This document shows, piece by piece, positions 1-7,915 of a stretch of DNA of 54,934 nt. This DNA comes from Frisingicoccus caecimuris. Its GTDB lineage: Bacteria; Bacillota; Clostridia; Lachnospirales; Lachnospiraceae. Every line of letters starts with the position of its first letter. Position 1 is the first letter of the stretch. The stretch lies in the NCBI RefSeq assembly GCF_004340975.1, contig NZ_SLXA01000016.1:1-54934 (forward strand), read 5' to 3'. The notes under the pieces are model-generated. The model did not search any database. It was not told the origin of the DNA and was given only the letters and a program-made list of their open reading frames with translations. The position numbers and the translations under genes were made by a program.

Positions 1-27
1 GTCACTAATCGGTCGAGGGCATGACCA
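1..27 (+). rRNA. 23S rRNA, 3' end (partial)
   Basis: The first bases (ACTAATCGGTCGAGGGCATG and the following ACC) match the conserved 3' terminus of Firmicute 23S rRNA (ACTAAT...TCGAGG...TGACC). The gene is cut by the window start, so only the last ~27 nt are present and the exact mature end is approximate. No 5S rRNA is visible before the next tRNA. Confidence 0.8.
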
Positions 28-96
28 GAAGGCGGGTCAGGAGAGAGAAAGAGACGATGGAAGACATTTTCAGTATGTAGTTTTGAAGGCATATGG

Positions 97-123
97 AGCG
101 AATACATATGTACTCGCTTTTTT
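97..123 (+). terminator. terminator after the rRNA operon
   Basis: AGCGA (97-101) pairs with TCGCT (114-118), with a self-complementary inner part (TACATATGTA), followed by a run of T. It sits between the 23S end and tRNA-Trp and probably ends the rRNA transcript or marks a processing point. Confidence 0.5.
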
Positions 124-130
124 ATCTTTT

Positions 131-200
131 AGGGGAATCATACAATGGCAGTATTGCGGTCTCCAAAACCGTTCATGGGGGTTCGAATCCCTCTTCCCCT
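131..200 (+). tRNA. tRNA-Trp (CCA anticodon)
   Basis: A full cloverleaf can be drawn: acceptor AGGGGAA (131-137) with TTCCCCT (194-200), D stem ATAC/GTAT around a short AATGGCA loop, anticodon stem GCGGT/ACCGT with loop CTCCAAA (anticodon CCA at 163-165), a 4-nt variable loop, and T arm GGGGG-TTCGAAT-CCCTC. The gene is only 70 nt and does not encode the terminal CCA. Position 8-9 is TC rather than the usual TA/TG. It lies directly downstream of the rRNA operon and could be co-transcribed or have its own start. Confidence 0.9.
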
Positions 201-212
201 GTTTTTTACAAT

Positions 213-256
213 AGTCCTTAGAATACTGATAAATTCAGTGTTCAAGGGCTTTTTTT
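213..256 (+). terminator. intrinsic terminator after tRNA-Trp
   Basis: An imperfect inverted repeat (213-228 with 234-250; AGTCCTT/AAGGGCT outermost) is followed by seven T. It closes the tRNA transcript. Confidence 0.75.
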
Positions 257-324
257 GATGTTTAAACTTATATTACAAATGAGCAATAATCAGGATAACA
301 TTGAAAATGAGGATGCATAACATA

Positions 325-354
325 AGAGCAGGAGATGAGTTCTCTTGCTCTTTT
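325..354 (+). terminator. hairpin with short T tail upstream of the holin gene
   Basis: An 11-bp stem with one GU pair (325-335 with 341-351, loop TGAGT) is followed by TTTT and AT-rich DNA. It stands 35 nt before the holin start, so it is either a second terminator of the rRNA/tRNA unit or a leader attenuator of the holin gene. Confidence 0.5.
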
Positions 355-388
355 AATATATTAATATAAAAAAGGAGAAATGTTTTTT

Positions 389-682
389 ATGGAACAGATT
401 ATGAATTATGTGAAACCGGAATTATTGATGTTAACGGTGGTATTGTATTTTGTAGGTTTTGGACTGAAAAACGCCGGGGCGGTGAAGGATAAGTATATCC
501 CGCTGATCAACGGAGCTATTGGCATTGTATTATGTATTATTTGGGTATTTGCGACATGTTCATGTGGTACACTGCGGGACATTGCGATGGCGGCATTTAC
601 AGCCATTACTCAGGGCATTCTTGTGGCTGGCTTGAGTACATATGTGAATCAGGTCATTAAACAGACGACGAAGGAAGAATAG
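389..682 (+). CDS. phage holin family protein (Hol44 / holin superfamily V type)
   Basis: A 97-aa membrane protein with three hydrophobic stretches (about residues 10-26, 40-58, 65-82) and a charged tail ending QVIKQTTKEE. The pattern KPELL...VLYFVGFGLK...VKDKYIPLI...QGILVAG is the signature of the Hol44-like holins found in Clostridia prophages. Holins form pores that let an endolysin reach peptidoglycan. I chose the ATG at 389 because GGAG at 374-377 is 11 nt upstream, whereas the ATG at 380 sits only 2 nt from it. There is no neighbouring endolysin or phage gene, so this is an isolated, possibly domesticated, holin or a prophage remnant. Confidence 0.8.
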   Translation: MEQIMNYVKPELLMLTVVLYFVGFGLKNAGAVKDKYIPLINGAIGIVLCIIWVFATCSCGTLRDIAMAAFTAITQGILVAGLSTYVNQVIKQTTKEE

Positions 683-686
683 GAGA

Positions 687-738
687 ATACCGGCCTCCAA
701 TCGTTAGATTTTTTGGTCTAACTTTTTGGGGGCGGTAT
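687..738. terminator. nested hairpin between convergent genes
   Basis: ATACCG (687-692) pairs with CGGTAT (733-738), CTCCAA with TTGGGG, and GTTAGA with TCTAAC around a T-rich loop. It lies just after the holin stop and before the end of the minus-strand gene at 764, so it probably ends transcripts from both sides. Confidence 0.6.
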
Positions 739-763
739 ATTTAAAAAGTATAGCGTTATAACA

Positions 764-940
764 TTATTTAAAAAGTGTTTCAACATAATTTCTCATTTCA
801 TCGTGAGATTTTACCTGCCTGGCTCCTTCAATCACGGAATTTTGTTCAGTCTTTGATAATTGAGCAAATTGATTTAATATATCGGAGTGTCTGGCCAATT
901 CCATTGTAAAACCGATCGGGAGTTCACTATTTTCTATCAT
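764..940 (-). CDS. small conserved hypothetical protein (58 aa)
   Basis: A 58-aa soluble protein starting MIENSELPIGF. It resembles a family of short Firmicute proteins with the pattern LPIGFxMxLA...F..LS..E...VI...VxSxxEM...V, whose function I do not know. A ribosome binding site (GAGGTG) lies 8 nt before this ATG. A longer reading starting at 1012 has no such site and adds an unlikely hydrophobic extension. It is monocistronic and convergent with the holin gene. Confidence 0.7.
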   Translation of the reverse strand: MIENSELPIGFTMELARHSDILNQFAQLSKTEQNSVIEGARQVKSHDEMRNYVETLFK

Positions 941-1047
941 TTTAATCACCTCGAATATAGTATGTGGAATTGCTTTACATATATTCATTAAGATGATATA
1001 ATAAATATTCAAGATTTTACTAAATTGATATGAAAGGGGCGAGTTCT

Positions 1048-1245
1048 TTGGAAGGTAAGTTTTATACCAGACTTTGGTTTATTTTATGTATGTGCGTATT
1101 AATGCCCCCTTTTGGAATTTTTCTGACAGTATTTTTTAAGAATCCGGCAACACCAAAGTGGCGCATAATTACAGTCGTGCTGACATTGATCCATTGGGCC
1201 ATTTGGCTTTATATTGCATATTTTAGTCCGATGAAAATTGCTTGA
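1048..1245 (+). CDS. small membrane protein of unknown function (65 aa)
   Basis: A 65-aa protein with two predicted membrane segments (about residues 8-28 and 40-60) separated by the short polar loop KNPATPKWR. I chose TTG at 1048 because AAAGGGG is 8 nt upstream; the ATG at 1030 lies before that site and would add six residues. The stop overlaps the possible TTG at 1242 of the next frame, so it is probably translated with the acetyltransferase downstream. I do not recognise a family. Confidence 0.6.
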   Translation: MEGKFYTRLWFILCMCVLMPPFGIFLTVFFKNPATPKWRIITVVLTLIHWAIWLYIAYFSPMKIA

Positions 1246-1262
1246 TCAGGGAGGCAGCTTTT

Positions 1263-2054
1263 GTGGAACAGAGTCGGATCGGAGAGATTGAAGAGATTTT
1301 AATAAATGCTTTTCCGGCGTTAGAAAGGGAAATCTATGATGGATGGATATTGAATTTTTCTGGTGGTTATACCTACCGGGCCAATTGTATTAATCCATTT
1401 TATTATTCCGGTTATGATTTAAAGGAAAAGATTATTTACTGTGAAAATCAATATCGGGAATTGCTTTTACCGGCAATTTATAAGATGACGTCGGCTGTTC
1501 CAAAGGTATTAGACGAGCTTTTGGAAGCAAAGGGCTATGAAATAGTTAAATATGTGGATGTACTTTATCGCTCTTTGGAAGATTGGAAGCCGTTAAAGGC
1601 AGAATGGCCGGACAGCGAGTATGAGATGATCACGATGAGTCAGATGGATGATGAATGGCTGGAAGGAGTAAATCATCTGATCGGTATTCCTTATCCATCG
1701 ATGGAAAAGATTCAAAAGAAGATTTTTCGGCGTATTTGCCTTCCGATGGTGTGCGTGAAAGTATGTCATCATGGAAAAGTAATTGGTACGGGTCTTGGCG
1801 TTCTGGAACGGCATTACATAGGATTATATGCTATTCATGTGCATCCGGATTATCGGCGGCGCGGATTAGCACTGAAGATATGCAGCCAGATTATTTCCAA
1901 AGGCAAGAAGATGGGTGCGGTACACGCCCATTTACAGGTGCGACAGGGAAACACCGGAGCTTTTTTAATGTATGAAAGGCTTGGATTAAGAAAAATATAT
2001 ACCCAGTGGTTTCGGATGAAATCCTGGCCGGAATCAAAGAAAATATTTGATTAA
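1263..2054 (+). CDS. GNAT family N-acetyltransferase
   Basis: A 263-aa protein. The C-terminal part carries the acetyl-CoA binding motif A of GNAT enzymes (IHVHPDYRRRGLALKIC), then a typical VRQGNTGAFLMYERLGL segment. The N-terminal half (FPALEREIYDGWILNFSGGY) matches the extended N domain of a common Firmicute GNAT subfamily. It would transfer an acetyl group from acetyl-CoA to an unidentified amine. The start is GTG at 1263, preceded by GGGAGG at 8 nt; the in-frame TTG at 1242 has no ribosome binding site. It follows the small membrane protein gene by 17 nt and is closed by a hairpin at 2065. Confidence 0.85.
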   Translation: MEQSRIGEIEEILINAFPALEREIYDGWILNFSGGYTYRANCINPFYYSGYDLKEKIIYCENQYRELLLPAIYKMTSAVPKVLDELLEAKGYEIVKYVDVLYRSLEDWKPLKAEWPDSEYEMITMSQMDDEWLEGVNHLIGIPYPSMEKIQKKIFRRICLPMVCVKVCHHGKVIGTGLGVLERHYIGLYAIHVHPDYRRRGLALKICSQIISKGKKMGAVHAHLQVRQGNTGAFLMYERLGLRKIYTQWFRMKSWPESKKIFD

Positions 2055-2064
2055 AGCAAAACAA

Positions 2065-2105
2065 AGGAGACGGCCCGTCAGGCATCGTCTCCTTCGCTGC
2101 TTTTT
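2065..2105 (+). terminator. terminator-like hairpin after the GNAT gene
   Basis: AGGAGACG (2065-2072) and CGTCTCCT (2086-2093) form an 8-bp stem. A TTTTT run follows about 8 nt later (2101-2105), a weaker spacing than ideal. Confidence 0.55.
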
Positions 2106-2240
2106 CCAAACAAAACCAAAATAAATGGCGTCAGGCATTTTAGTACATCGTCGATGAATGCGTTATCGAATTTTTCATGGGTAAGTTCAGAAAAGAGGGT
2201 ACACCATTGTGAAAGAAAAATACGATATTACTTACTTCAC
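2098..2240 (-). other. gene-free stretch with possible broken small reading frame
   Basis: Between the GNAT terminator and the MBL gene no complete gene is evident. On the minus strand one frame reads SELTHEKFDNAFIDDVLKCL and then a hydrophobic LTPFILVLFG before a stop. Another frame starts MSGEVSNIVFFFHNG. Together they look like one short membrane-associated protein broken by a frameshift. No ribosome binding site is visible, so it may equally be chance. Confidence 0.25.
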
Positions 2241-2256
2241 CAGACATTAATAAAAA

Positions 2257-3237
2257 TCAGGAATAATAGATAATTTCTTTTTCTTCATGTCGTGTGATCA
2301 GCCCGCGTTTTAGCAAGTAGTCCAGATGGGAAATGGTTTCGCCGATGGCAAACCATTTTTGCTGAATTGGAAATTCCTCCCAGTTTTTACCGCGCATGGA
2401 CCAGGTCATCCGGGCGCCGATCTGGCAGGCGTTGAGTCCCGGTTCTTTCCGGATGATGGAAAGGGTTTGATTGATGCGTCGGTCGTGATGTTCTTCAATC
2501 TGGCGAATTCGTTCATAAACGTCCATATCATTTTTTCTGTGAGCTGGAAGTGCAAGTCCGATATCCAGCTCCTTGACTTTTTTTAGACTTTCAAGATAAT
2601 TTCCAAGAGAATCTTCGATGCCGCGCCACATGGTTATATTTGGTGTAATATCAAATAAAATGTGATCGCCGCAGAATAAAATCTTTTCTTTTTCCATATA
2701 GAGACAGGTGTGTCCCGGTGTATGCCCTGGTGTCCAGAGGCAACGGAAAGCGTAATCACCAATATGGAAAGTATCATTATCTGACACAGTTTCCGCATCA
2801 AAGAGATATTCCGGAGCATAAGCACGGGCCGGATTAACGTACCGTGCCAGCTCGATCAGTTCTCTGGAGAGCCCCTCTCTATAAAATTTTTCTTCCATCC
2901 ATGTCCAAAAATCTGCGCCATGTTGGTTTTTTAAATAGTCATAATCCACACTGCTGATAAGAATCCGAGTTTTTTTTGTGGCGATATGATTGGTCAGACC
3001 GATATGATCTGAATGTAAATGCGTCAGGAAAAGTGTTGTCCGATCCATATCAATTTTCAGTTCTTTTAAACCTTCGCTCAAGGCTTCCAGGCATTCCGGT
3101 TGGTTGAATCCGGTGTCAATGACAAGATTTTCTTCAGGTGTTTTGATAATATAACAGTTTAGATTTTTCAGCGGATTATTGGGAAGAACAACCGGTATGG
3201 TATATATGTCTGGATTTTTATGAATTTGTCGAAACAT
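2257..3237 (-). CDS. MBL-fold metallo-hydrolase with C-terminal winged-helix-like domain
   Basis: A 326-aa protein. The metal motif THLHSDH is at residues 72-78 (H73, H75, D77, H78), further ligands lie in TPGHTPGHT and GDHIL, and the last ~80 residues form the small helical domain often fused to beta-lactamase-fold hydrolases of the LACTB2/glyoxalase II-like group. It would be a cytoplasmic zinc hydrolase acting on thioesters or similar bonds; the substrate is unknown. The start at 3237 is preceded by AGGAGG at 7 nt; an upstream in-frame ATG at 3273 is rejected. It is a single gene, divergent from the protease gene. Confidence 0.85.
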   Translation of the reverse strand: MFRQIHKNPDIYTIPVVLPNNPLKNLNCYIIKTPEENLVIDTGFNQPECLEALSEGLKELKIDMDRTTLFLTHLHSDHIGLTNHIATKKTRILISSVDYDYLKNQHGADFWTWMEEKFYREGLSRELIELARYVNPARAYAPEYLFDAETVSDNDTFHIGDYAFRCLWTPGHTPGHTCLYMEKEKILFCGDHILFDITPNITMWRGIEDSLGNYLESLKKVKELDIGLALPAHRKNDMDVYERIRQIEEHHDRRINQTLSIIRKEPGLNACQIGARMTWSMRGKNWEEFPIQQKWFAIGETISHLDYLLKRGLITRHEEKEIIYYS

Positions 3238-3376
3238 CGTGTGACCTCCTATAATAATATATATATGTATCATATCATGGTTTTTAAATAGAAGGAAGCG
3301 TATAGATGGATGTATTTTTTCTCCGTTTTAGCTAAATACTATGTCACAAAAGCATAAATAGGAAGGCGGAGAAATA

Positions 3377-4039
3377 ATGAATCAGGAAATGGATCAAAAG
3401 CTTCGGGAAAATGGGCAGATTGTATTGGAGAAAAATAAAGAAGAGAGACATATTTTGCTTTTGTCTGTTATTGGGGAAATTGAGGGGCATGAGGCGGCTC
3501 CAAATCAAAATAAGGCGACCAAATATGATCATGTATTGCCGAGACTGGCTGCTTTTGAAGATGATGATACATTGGAAGGGCTTCTGGTACTTTTAAATAC
3601 TCAGGGTGGCGACGTGGATGCAGGCCTTGCCATCGCAGAAATGATTGCAAGCTTAAGTAAGCCCACGGTTTCTCTGGTGCTTGGCGGTTCCCATTCCATT
3701 GGTGTGCCCCTGGCAGTAGCAACGGATTATTCTTTTATTGTGGAAACAGGGACATTGTTGATTCATCCGGTACGCATGGGCGGTACGGTGATCGGAGCGC
3801 CTCAGAGTTATGCCTATTTTAAGAGAGTACAGGACCGGATTACCGGATTTATCGCAGAGCACAGTGACACAACTCAGGAGATTCTGGAAGATATGATGAT
3901 GGATAATACGGAGCTTACCAAGGATTTGGGAACGATCCTTGTAGGTAAAGAGGCAGTGACGGCTGGTCTCATTAATGAAGTCGGAGGTATTTCACAGGCG
4001 CTTACAAAGCTCAAATCCATGATAAAATCCGGGAAATAG
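3377..4039 (+). CDS. tepA: ClpP-like serine protease, TepA family
   Basis: A 220-aa ClpP/crotonase-fold protein. The region LVLLNTQGGDVDAGLAIAEMI (about 70-90) is the ClpP-type oxyanion strand. The Ser in GGSHSIG (S107) and His in LIHPVRMGG (H130) align with the ClpP nucleophile and base. TepA-type proteins are stand-alone ClpP relatives, and in Bacillus the gene lies immediately upstream of spoIIIE/ftsK, as it does here after uppP; that synteny supports the name. A GGAG site lies 5 nt before the ATG at 3377. The actual substrate is unknown. Confidence 0.85.
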   Translation: MNQEMDQKLRENGQIVLEKNKEERHILLLSVIGEIEGHEAAPNQNKATKYDHVLPRLAAFEDDDTLEGLLVLLNTQGGDVDAGLAIAEMIASLSKPTVSLVLGGSHSIGVPLAVATDYSFIVETGTLLIHPVRMGGTVIGAPQSYAYFKRVQDRITGFIAEHSDTTQEILEDMMMDNTELTKDLGTILVGKEAVTAGLINEVGGISQALTKLKSMIKSGK

Positions 4040-4049
4040 CAGAAAAAAA

Positions 4050-4082
4050 GGGGAGATTCAGAAATATTTTTCTGAGTTCCCC
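4050..4082 (-). terminator. hairpin with T tract on the minus strand
   Basis: GGGGAGATTCAGAAA (4050-4064) pairs with TTTTCTGAGTTCCCC (4067-4082). The A run sits on the left (4042-4049), so only a minus-strand transcript would end in U. No minus-strand gene reads into it. It may simply act as a stem-loop after tepA. Confidence 0.4.
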
Positions 4083-4176
4083 CAGGCTTTACCAGAAAAA
4101 AAACTATCGTTTTGACAAAGGACATAATATGTAGTATGATTAAAATAATTGAGTGAAATTGACGGAGGGAAAGTAT

Positions 4177-5058
4177 ATGAGCCTTTTACAAGCCATTTTA
4201 ATGGGGCTGCTTCAGGGAATTACCGAATTTTTACCAGTGAGCAGTTCGGGGCATTTAGCCATATTCCAGTACATATTTAAAGTGAACACAGATACAGGGA
4301 TGCTTTTTGAAGTCATGCTTCATTTGGGAACTCTGGTAGCTGTATGCATTGTTTTCTGGAAAGATGTCAGCAAGTTATTTATTGAAGGAATTCGTTTACT
4401 GGTGGATGTCTGTGTGAATTTAAAGACATGGGTGGTCAATCGATTTCAGCATGGCAATGGCGTATATCGCCGAATCGTGACAAATGCCTATCGTAAATTT
4501 GTCCTGTTGATCCTTGTAACAACAATTCCAACGGGAATCATAGGAGTTGTTTTAAACAATGTGGTGGCTTCTGCTTCAAGTTCCCTGCTGATTCCAGGCA
4601 TCTGTCTGGTGATTAATGCCATTGTATTACTGGTGGTAGGTTCTATGGAGGGCGGCAAGAAAAAAGTGAAGAAATCTTCTTATAAAGATGCCGCGGTTAT
4701 TGGTGTGGCTCAGGGAATTGCGGTGTTTCCGGGAATTTCCCGTTCCGGTTCCACGATTTCTGCCTGTCTGGCTCTTGGATTTGATCGTAGTTTCGCAGTG
4801 AAATACTCTTTTATTGCGTCATTGCCTGCAATTTTGGGAGCAAATCTGCTGGAATTACGTCATCTGGGGGATGCGATGAACGGCGGAGATCATATTCTGT
4901 ATTATGTCATCGGTATGATTGTGGCTGGTGTTGTCGGATATATTTGTATCCGGGTAATGATGTATGTGGTGAGTCATAAGAAATTCAGCTATTTTGCCTA
5001 TTATTGTGCAGCCGTTGGCCTGATTTCTTTAGTTTTCCATTTCTTTATTATTAAATAA
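4177..5058 (+). CDS. uppP: undecaprenyl-diphosphatase
   Basis: A 293-aa integral membrane protein that dephosphorylates undecaprenyl diphosphate, recycling the lipid carrier for peptidoglycan; this activity also gives bacitracin tolerance. The two family signatures are present: EFLPVSSSGH near the N terminus and GISRSGST in the second half, with about eight hydrophobic segments. The length is normal for UppP/BacA, with a slightly enlarged polar loop around residues 80-105. The start at 4177 has GGAGGG 7 nt upstream; the in-frame ATG at 4153 has none. Confidence 0.95.
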   Translation: MSLLQAILMGLLQGITEFLPVSSSGHLAIFQYIFKVNTDTGMLFEVMLHLGTLVAVCIVFWKDVSKLFIEGIRLLVDVCVNLKTWVVNRFQHGNGVYRRIVTNAYRKFVLLILVTTIPTGIIGVVLNNVVASASSSLLIPGICLVINAIVLLVVGSMEGGKKKVKKSSYKDAAVIGVAQGIAVFPGISRSGSTISACLALGFDRSFAVKYSFIASLPAILGANLLELRHLGDAMNGGDHILYYVIGMIVAGVVGYICIRVMMYVVSHKKFSYFAYYCAAVGLISLVFHFFIIK

Positions 5059-5073
5059 TATGTATTCAAAGAT

Positions 5074-5124
5074 GTAGAGTGCTATTGCGAAATGTCATTT
5101 TGGACGTTTCGCTTTCGTACTCTA
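5074..5124 (+). terminator. long stem-loop between uppP and ftsK
   Basis: TAGAGT (5074-5079) pairs with ACTCTA (5119-5124), and an inner stem GCGAAA/TTTCGC with GTC/GAC is interrupted by small loops. There is no clean T run, so it may be a weak terminator or a processing element. Confidence 0.4.
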
Positions 5125-5163
5125 TTCAGGTATTTTAGGATTTTGAATTAGGAGGAATTTTGG

Positions 5164-7899
5164 ATGGCTGGAAGACAGCAGAAGACGACCGGAAAAACCA
5201 CAAAAGCGTCCTCGGGACGCAAAACGACAGCAAAAGGGAAGAAAGTATCTGAAAAAAAGGCAGGAGTGAGCCAAGAAGAGGCGCAGCAGCAGGCAGGTAT
5301 TCGGGATGAGGTCGTAGTCCTTGTTATTCTTGCGGTGAGTATTTTACTGGTATTGAGTAATTTTAATCTATGTGGAAAGATGGGACAGGCCATATCCGGC
5401 GTCACATTTGGGTTATTTGGCATTATGGCCTATGTATTTCCGCTTGTGGTCTTTTTTGGAATTTCATTTTTTGTGGCGAACCGTTCGAACCGGATTGCAA
5501 GGATTAAATTGATCTCCTCGATTTTTTGCTATATTTTTCTGACGATTCTGGTACATATGGTAACGGAACCCTACGATGCAGGGGCAAAATTAATAGATGC
5601 TTACAGAAACAGCTCAGCCGGGAAGAATGGCGGCGGTCTTATAGGAGGGGCGGTCGTTAAAGTCCTTCATCCTCTGCTTGGAACAGTAGGATGTTATGTG
5701 GTGATTATTGTGTTGATTTTGATCTCTGTTGTTTTGATCACGCAGAAGTCTATTTTTATTCCATTGGGCAAAAAAGGCCGCAGAGCTTACTCAAAGGCAT
5801 CGGAACGTCATAAAGAGCAGAGAGAGCTTAGGAGAAAGGAAAAAGAAGCTCAGAAAGAGGCCGAGGCTGCTGAAGAGGTACGGGGAACGGGCGGAAACCG
5901 CAATGTCACCTTTGAGGATGTTAAAGAGAAATTTGAAAATAAAGATTTTAATTTTGATTTGAGTGCGGCGAAGGAAGTCCCTGAGAAGGAGACGGTCAAA
6001 AAGTCGAAGACGAATAAAAAAAGCAAGGCGGATAAACCGCCAGTTGAGGATATTACTGAGGAAATCATTCTGCCATGGCAGGATGAAAACAGTATTCCGG
6101 TAAATCATATGGAGCCGATCGAGTCAGTGAATACGGAAAAAAGAAATTCTTTTATCGTGCCAGAAGGAGATTTGCATCCAATTGACATAGACATTGAAGA
6201 TGATTTTGGTGTTATGAAGAAACCGGAAAGTGACGAGAAATCCGGAGAGACATCGAGGAATATTCATGAGGGCGTATCCACCTCAGCCAGAGGGTATGCT
6301 TCACCGGCGGCGAAGCATGTACCGTCCGCGTCGGCAGTTGCTAAAGCGGCGGCAAAGGCAGAAACAATAAAATCTTCCGCACCGAGTGCGGCGGAAAAGC
6401 AGGCAACAGCCGAGGATATAGAAACAGCTCTGGAGCAGAAGCCGGAATATGTATTTCCGCCGTTATCACTTTTGGTGAGAGGCAAACAAAATAATGGCGG
6501 TAATACCGATGAACAATTGCGTCAGACTGCGGCAAAATTGAAATCCACTCTGGAAAGCTTTGGTGTGAAGGTGCAGATCACGAATGTGAGCTGTGGTCCG
6601 AGCGTTACCCGTTATGAACTTCAACCGGAGCAGGGCGTGAAGGTCAGCAAGATCGTCAGCCTGTCGGATGATATTAAGTTGAATCTGGCGGTAGCGGATA
6701 TACGAATCGAAGCACCGATTCCTGGCAAGGCAGCCATTGGCATCGAAGTTCCAAATAAAGAAAATACCACGGTTATGCTCAGAGACCTTCTGGAAAGCAG
6801 AGAGTTCCAGAACAGCAAATCGGGGATCGCTTTTGCCGCCGGGCGGGATATCGGGGGAAAGGTTATTCTTGCCGATATTGCCAAGATGCCCCATTTATTG
6901 ATTGCCGGAGCTACCGGTTCGGGTAAATCCGTATGTATCAATACTTTGATCATGAGTATTATCTATAAAGCAAAACCGGAGGATGTCCGCATGATCATGG
7001 TGGATCCAAAAGTGGTAGAGCTGAGTGTTTATAATGGTATCCCTCATCTGCTGATTCCGGTAGTTACCGATCCGAAAAAGGCAGCCGGCGCCCTGAACTG
7101 GGCTGTGATGGAGATGACGGATCGTTATAAGAAGTTTGCAGAGCTGAATGTCCGGGATTTGAAAGGATATAATGAAAAGGTATCCCAGACCGAGTTTGCC
7201 AGTCAGGATTATCCAAAATTGCCTCAGATTGTCATTATTGTTGATGAGCTTGCAGATTTGATGATGGTGGCTCCGGGAGAAGTGGAGGATGCCATCTGTC
7301 GTTTGGCACAGCTTGCGAGGGCCTGTGGTATCCATCTTGTGATTGCGACACAGCGGCCTTCAGTAAATGTTATTACTGGTCTGATTAAGGCGAATATTCC
7401 TTCGAGAATTGCTTTTTCTGTATCTTCCAGTGTCGATTCCAGAACCATTATTGATATGGGCGGTGCAGAAAAGCTTCTTGGAAAAGGGGATATGCTCTTT
7501 TATCCTTCGGGATATCAGAAACCACTGCGCGTGCAGGGAGCCTTTGTTTCAGATAAAGAAGTCAATGATGTAGTGGCTTTTCTTCGGGAAAGTCAGAATG
7601 ACCAGGTGAATTATAACGATGAGATTACCTCAAAGATTACCAGTGCAGGCCTTGCGGATACACCGGGAACCAGTGAGAGGGATGTCTATTTTGTTGAAGC
7701 AGGTAAATTCATCATTGAAAAGGATAAAGCATCTATAGGGATGCTCCAGCGCGTATTTAAAATTGGGTTTAACCGGGCGGCCAGAATCATGGATCAGCTT
7801 TATGAGGCCGGTGTGGTCGGACCTGAAGAAGGCACAAAACCGAGAAAGGTCTTGATGTCTCCGGAAGAATTTGAAAACTATGTTGAAGAGTCTTTATAG
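5164..7899 (+). CDS. ftsK: DNA translocase FtsK/SpoIIIE
   Basis: A 911-aa protein: a basic N-terminal tail, four membrane segments (about 42-60, 70-95, 108-128, 165-190), a long charged linker to about residue 430, the motor domain with Walker A GATGSGKS at 582-589 and Walker B IVDELAD (D694-E695), and a C-terminal gamma winged helix ([20 protein letters not shown]) that reads DNA polarity sequences. It pumps chromosomal DNA through the division or sporulation septum. The start at 5164 has AGGAGG 8 nt upstream. It begins a long same-strand run. Whether it acts as FtsK or SpoIIIE cannot be told from sequence. Confidence 0.95.
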   Translation: MAGRQQKTTGKTTKASSGRKTTAKGKKVSEKKAGVSQEEAQQQAGIRDEVVVLVILAVSILLVLSNFNLCGKMGQAISGVTFGLFGIMAYVFPLVVFFGISFFVANRSNRIARIKLISSIFCYIFLTILVHMVTEPYDAGAKLIDAYRNSSAGKNGGGLIGGAVVKVLHPLLGTVGCYVVIIVLILISVVLITQKSIFIPLGKKGRRAYSKASERHKEQRELRRKEKEAQKEAEAAEEVRGTGGNRNVTFEDVKEKFENKDFNFDLSAAKEVPEKETVKKSKTNKKSKADKPPVEDITEEIILPWQDENSIPVNHMEPIESVNTEKRNSFIVPEGDLHPIDIDIEDDFGVMKKPESDEKSGETSRNIHEGVSTSARGYASPAAKHVPSASAVAKAAAKAETIKSSAPSAAEKQATAEDIETALEQKPEYVFPPLSLLVRGKQNNGGNTDEQLRQTAAKLKSTLESFGVKVQITNVSCGPSVTRYELQPEQGVKVSKIVSLSDDIKLNLAVADIRIEAPIPGKAAIGIEVPNKENTTVMLRDLLESREFQNSKSGIAFAAGRDIGGKVILADIAKMPHLLIAGATGSGKSVCINTLIMSIIYKAKPEDVRMIMVDPKVVELSVYNGIPHLLIPVVTDPKKAAGALNWAVMEMTDRYKKFAELNVRDLKGYNEKVSQTEFASQDYPKLPQIVIIVDELADLMMVAPGEVEDAICRLAQLARACGIHLVIATQRPSVNVITGLIKANIPSRIAFSVSSSVDSRTIIDMGGAEKLLGKGDMLFYPSGYQKPLRVQGAFVSDKEVNDVVAFLRESQNDQVNYNDEITSKITSAGLADTPGTSERDVYFVEAGKFIIEKDKASIGMLQRVFKIGFNRAARIMDQLYEAGVVGPEEGTKPRKVLMSPEEFENYVEESL

Positions 7900-7915
7900 G
7901 CGGGAGGAAGAGAGA

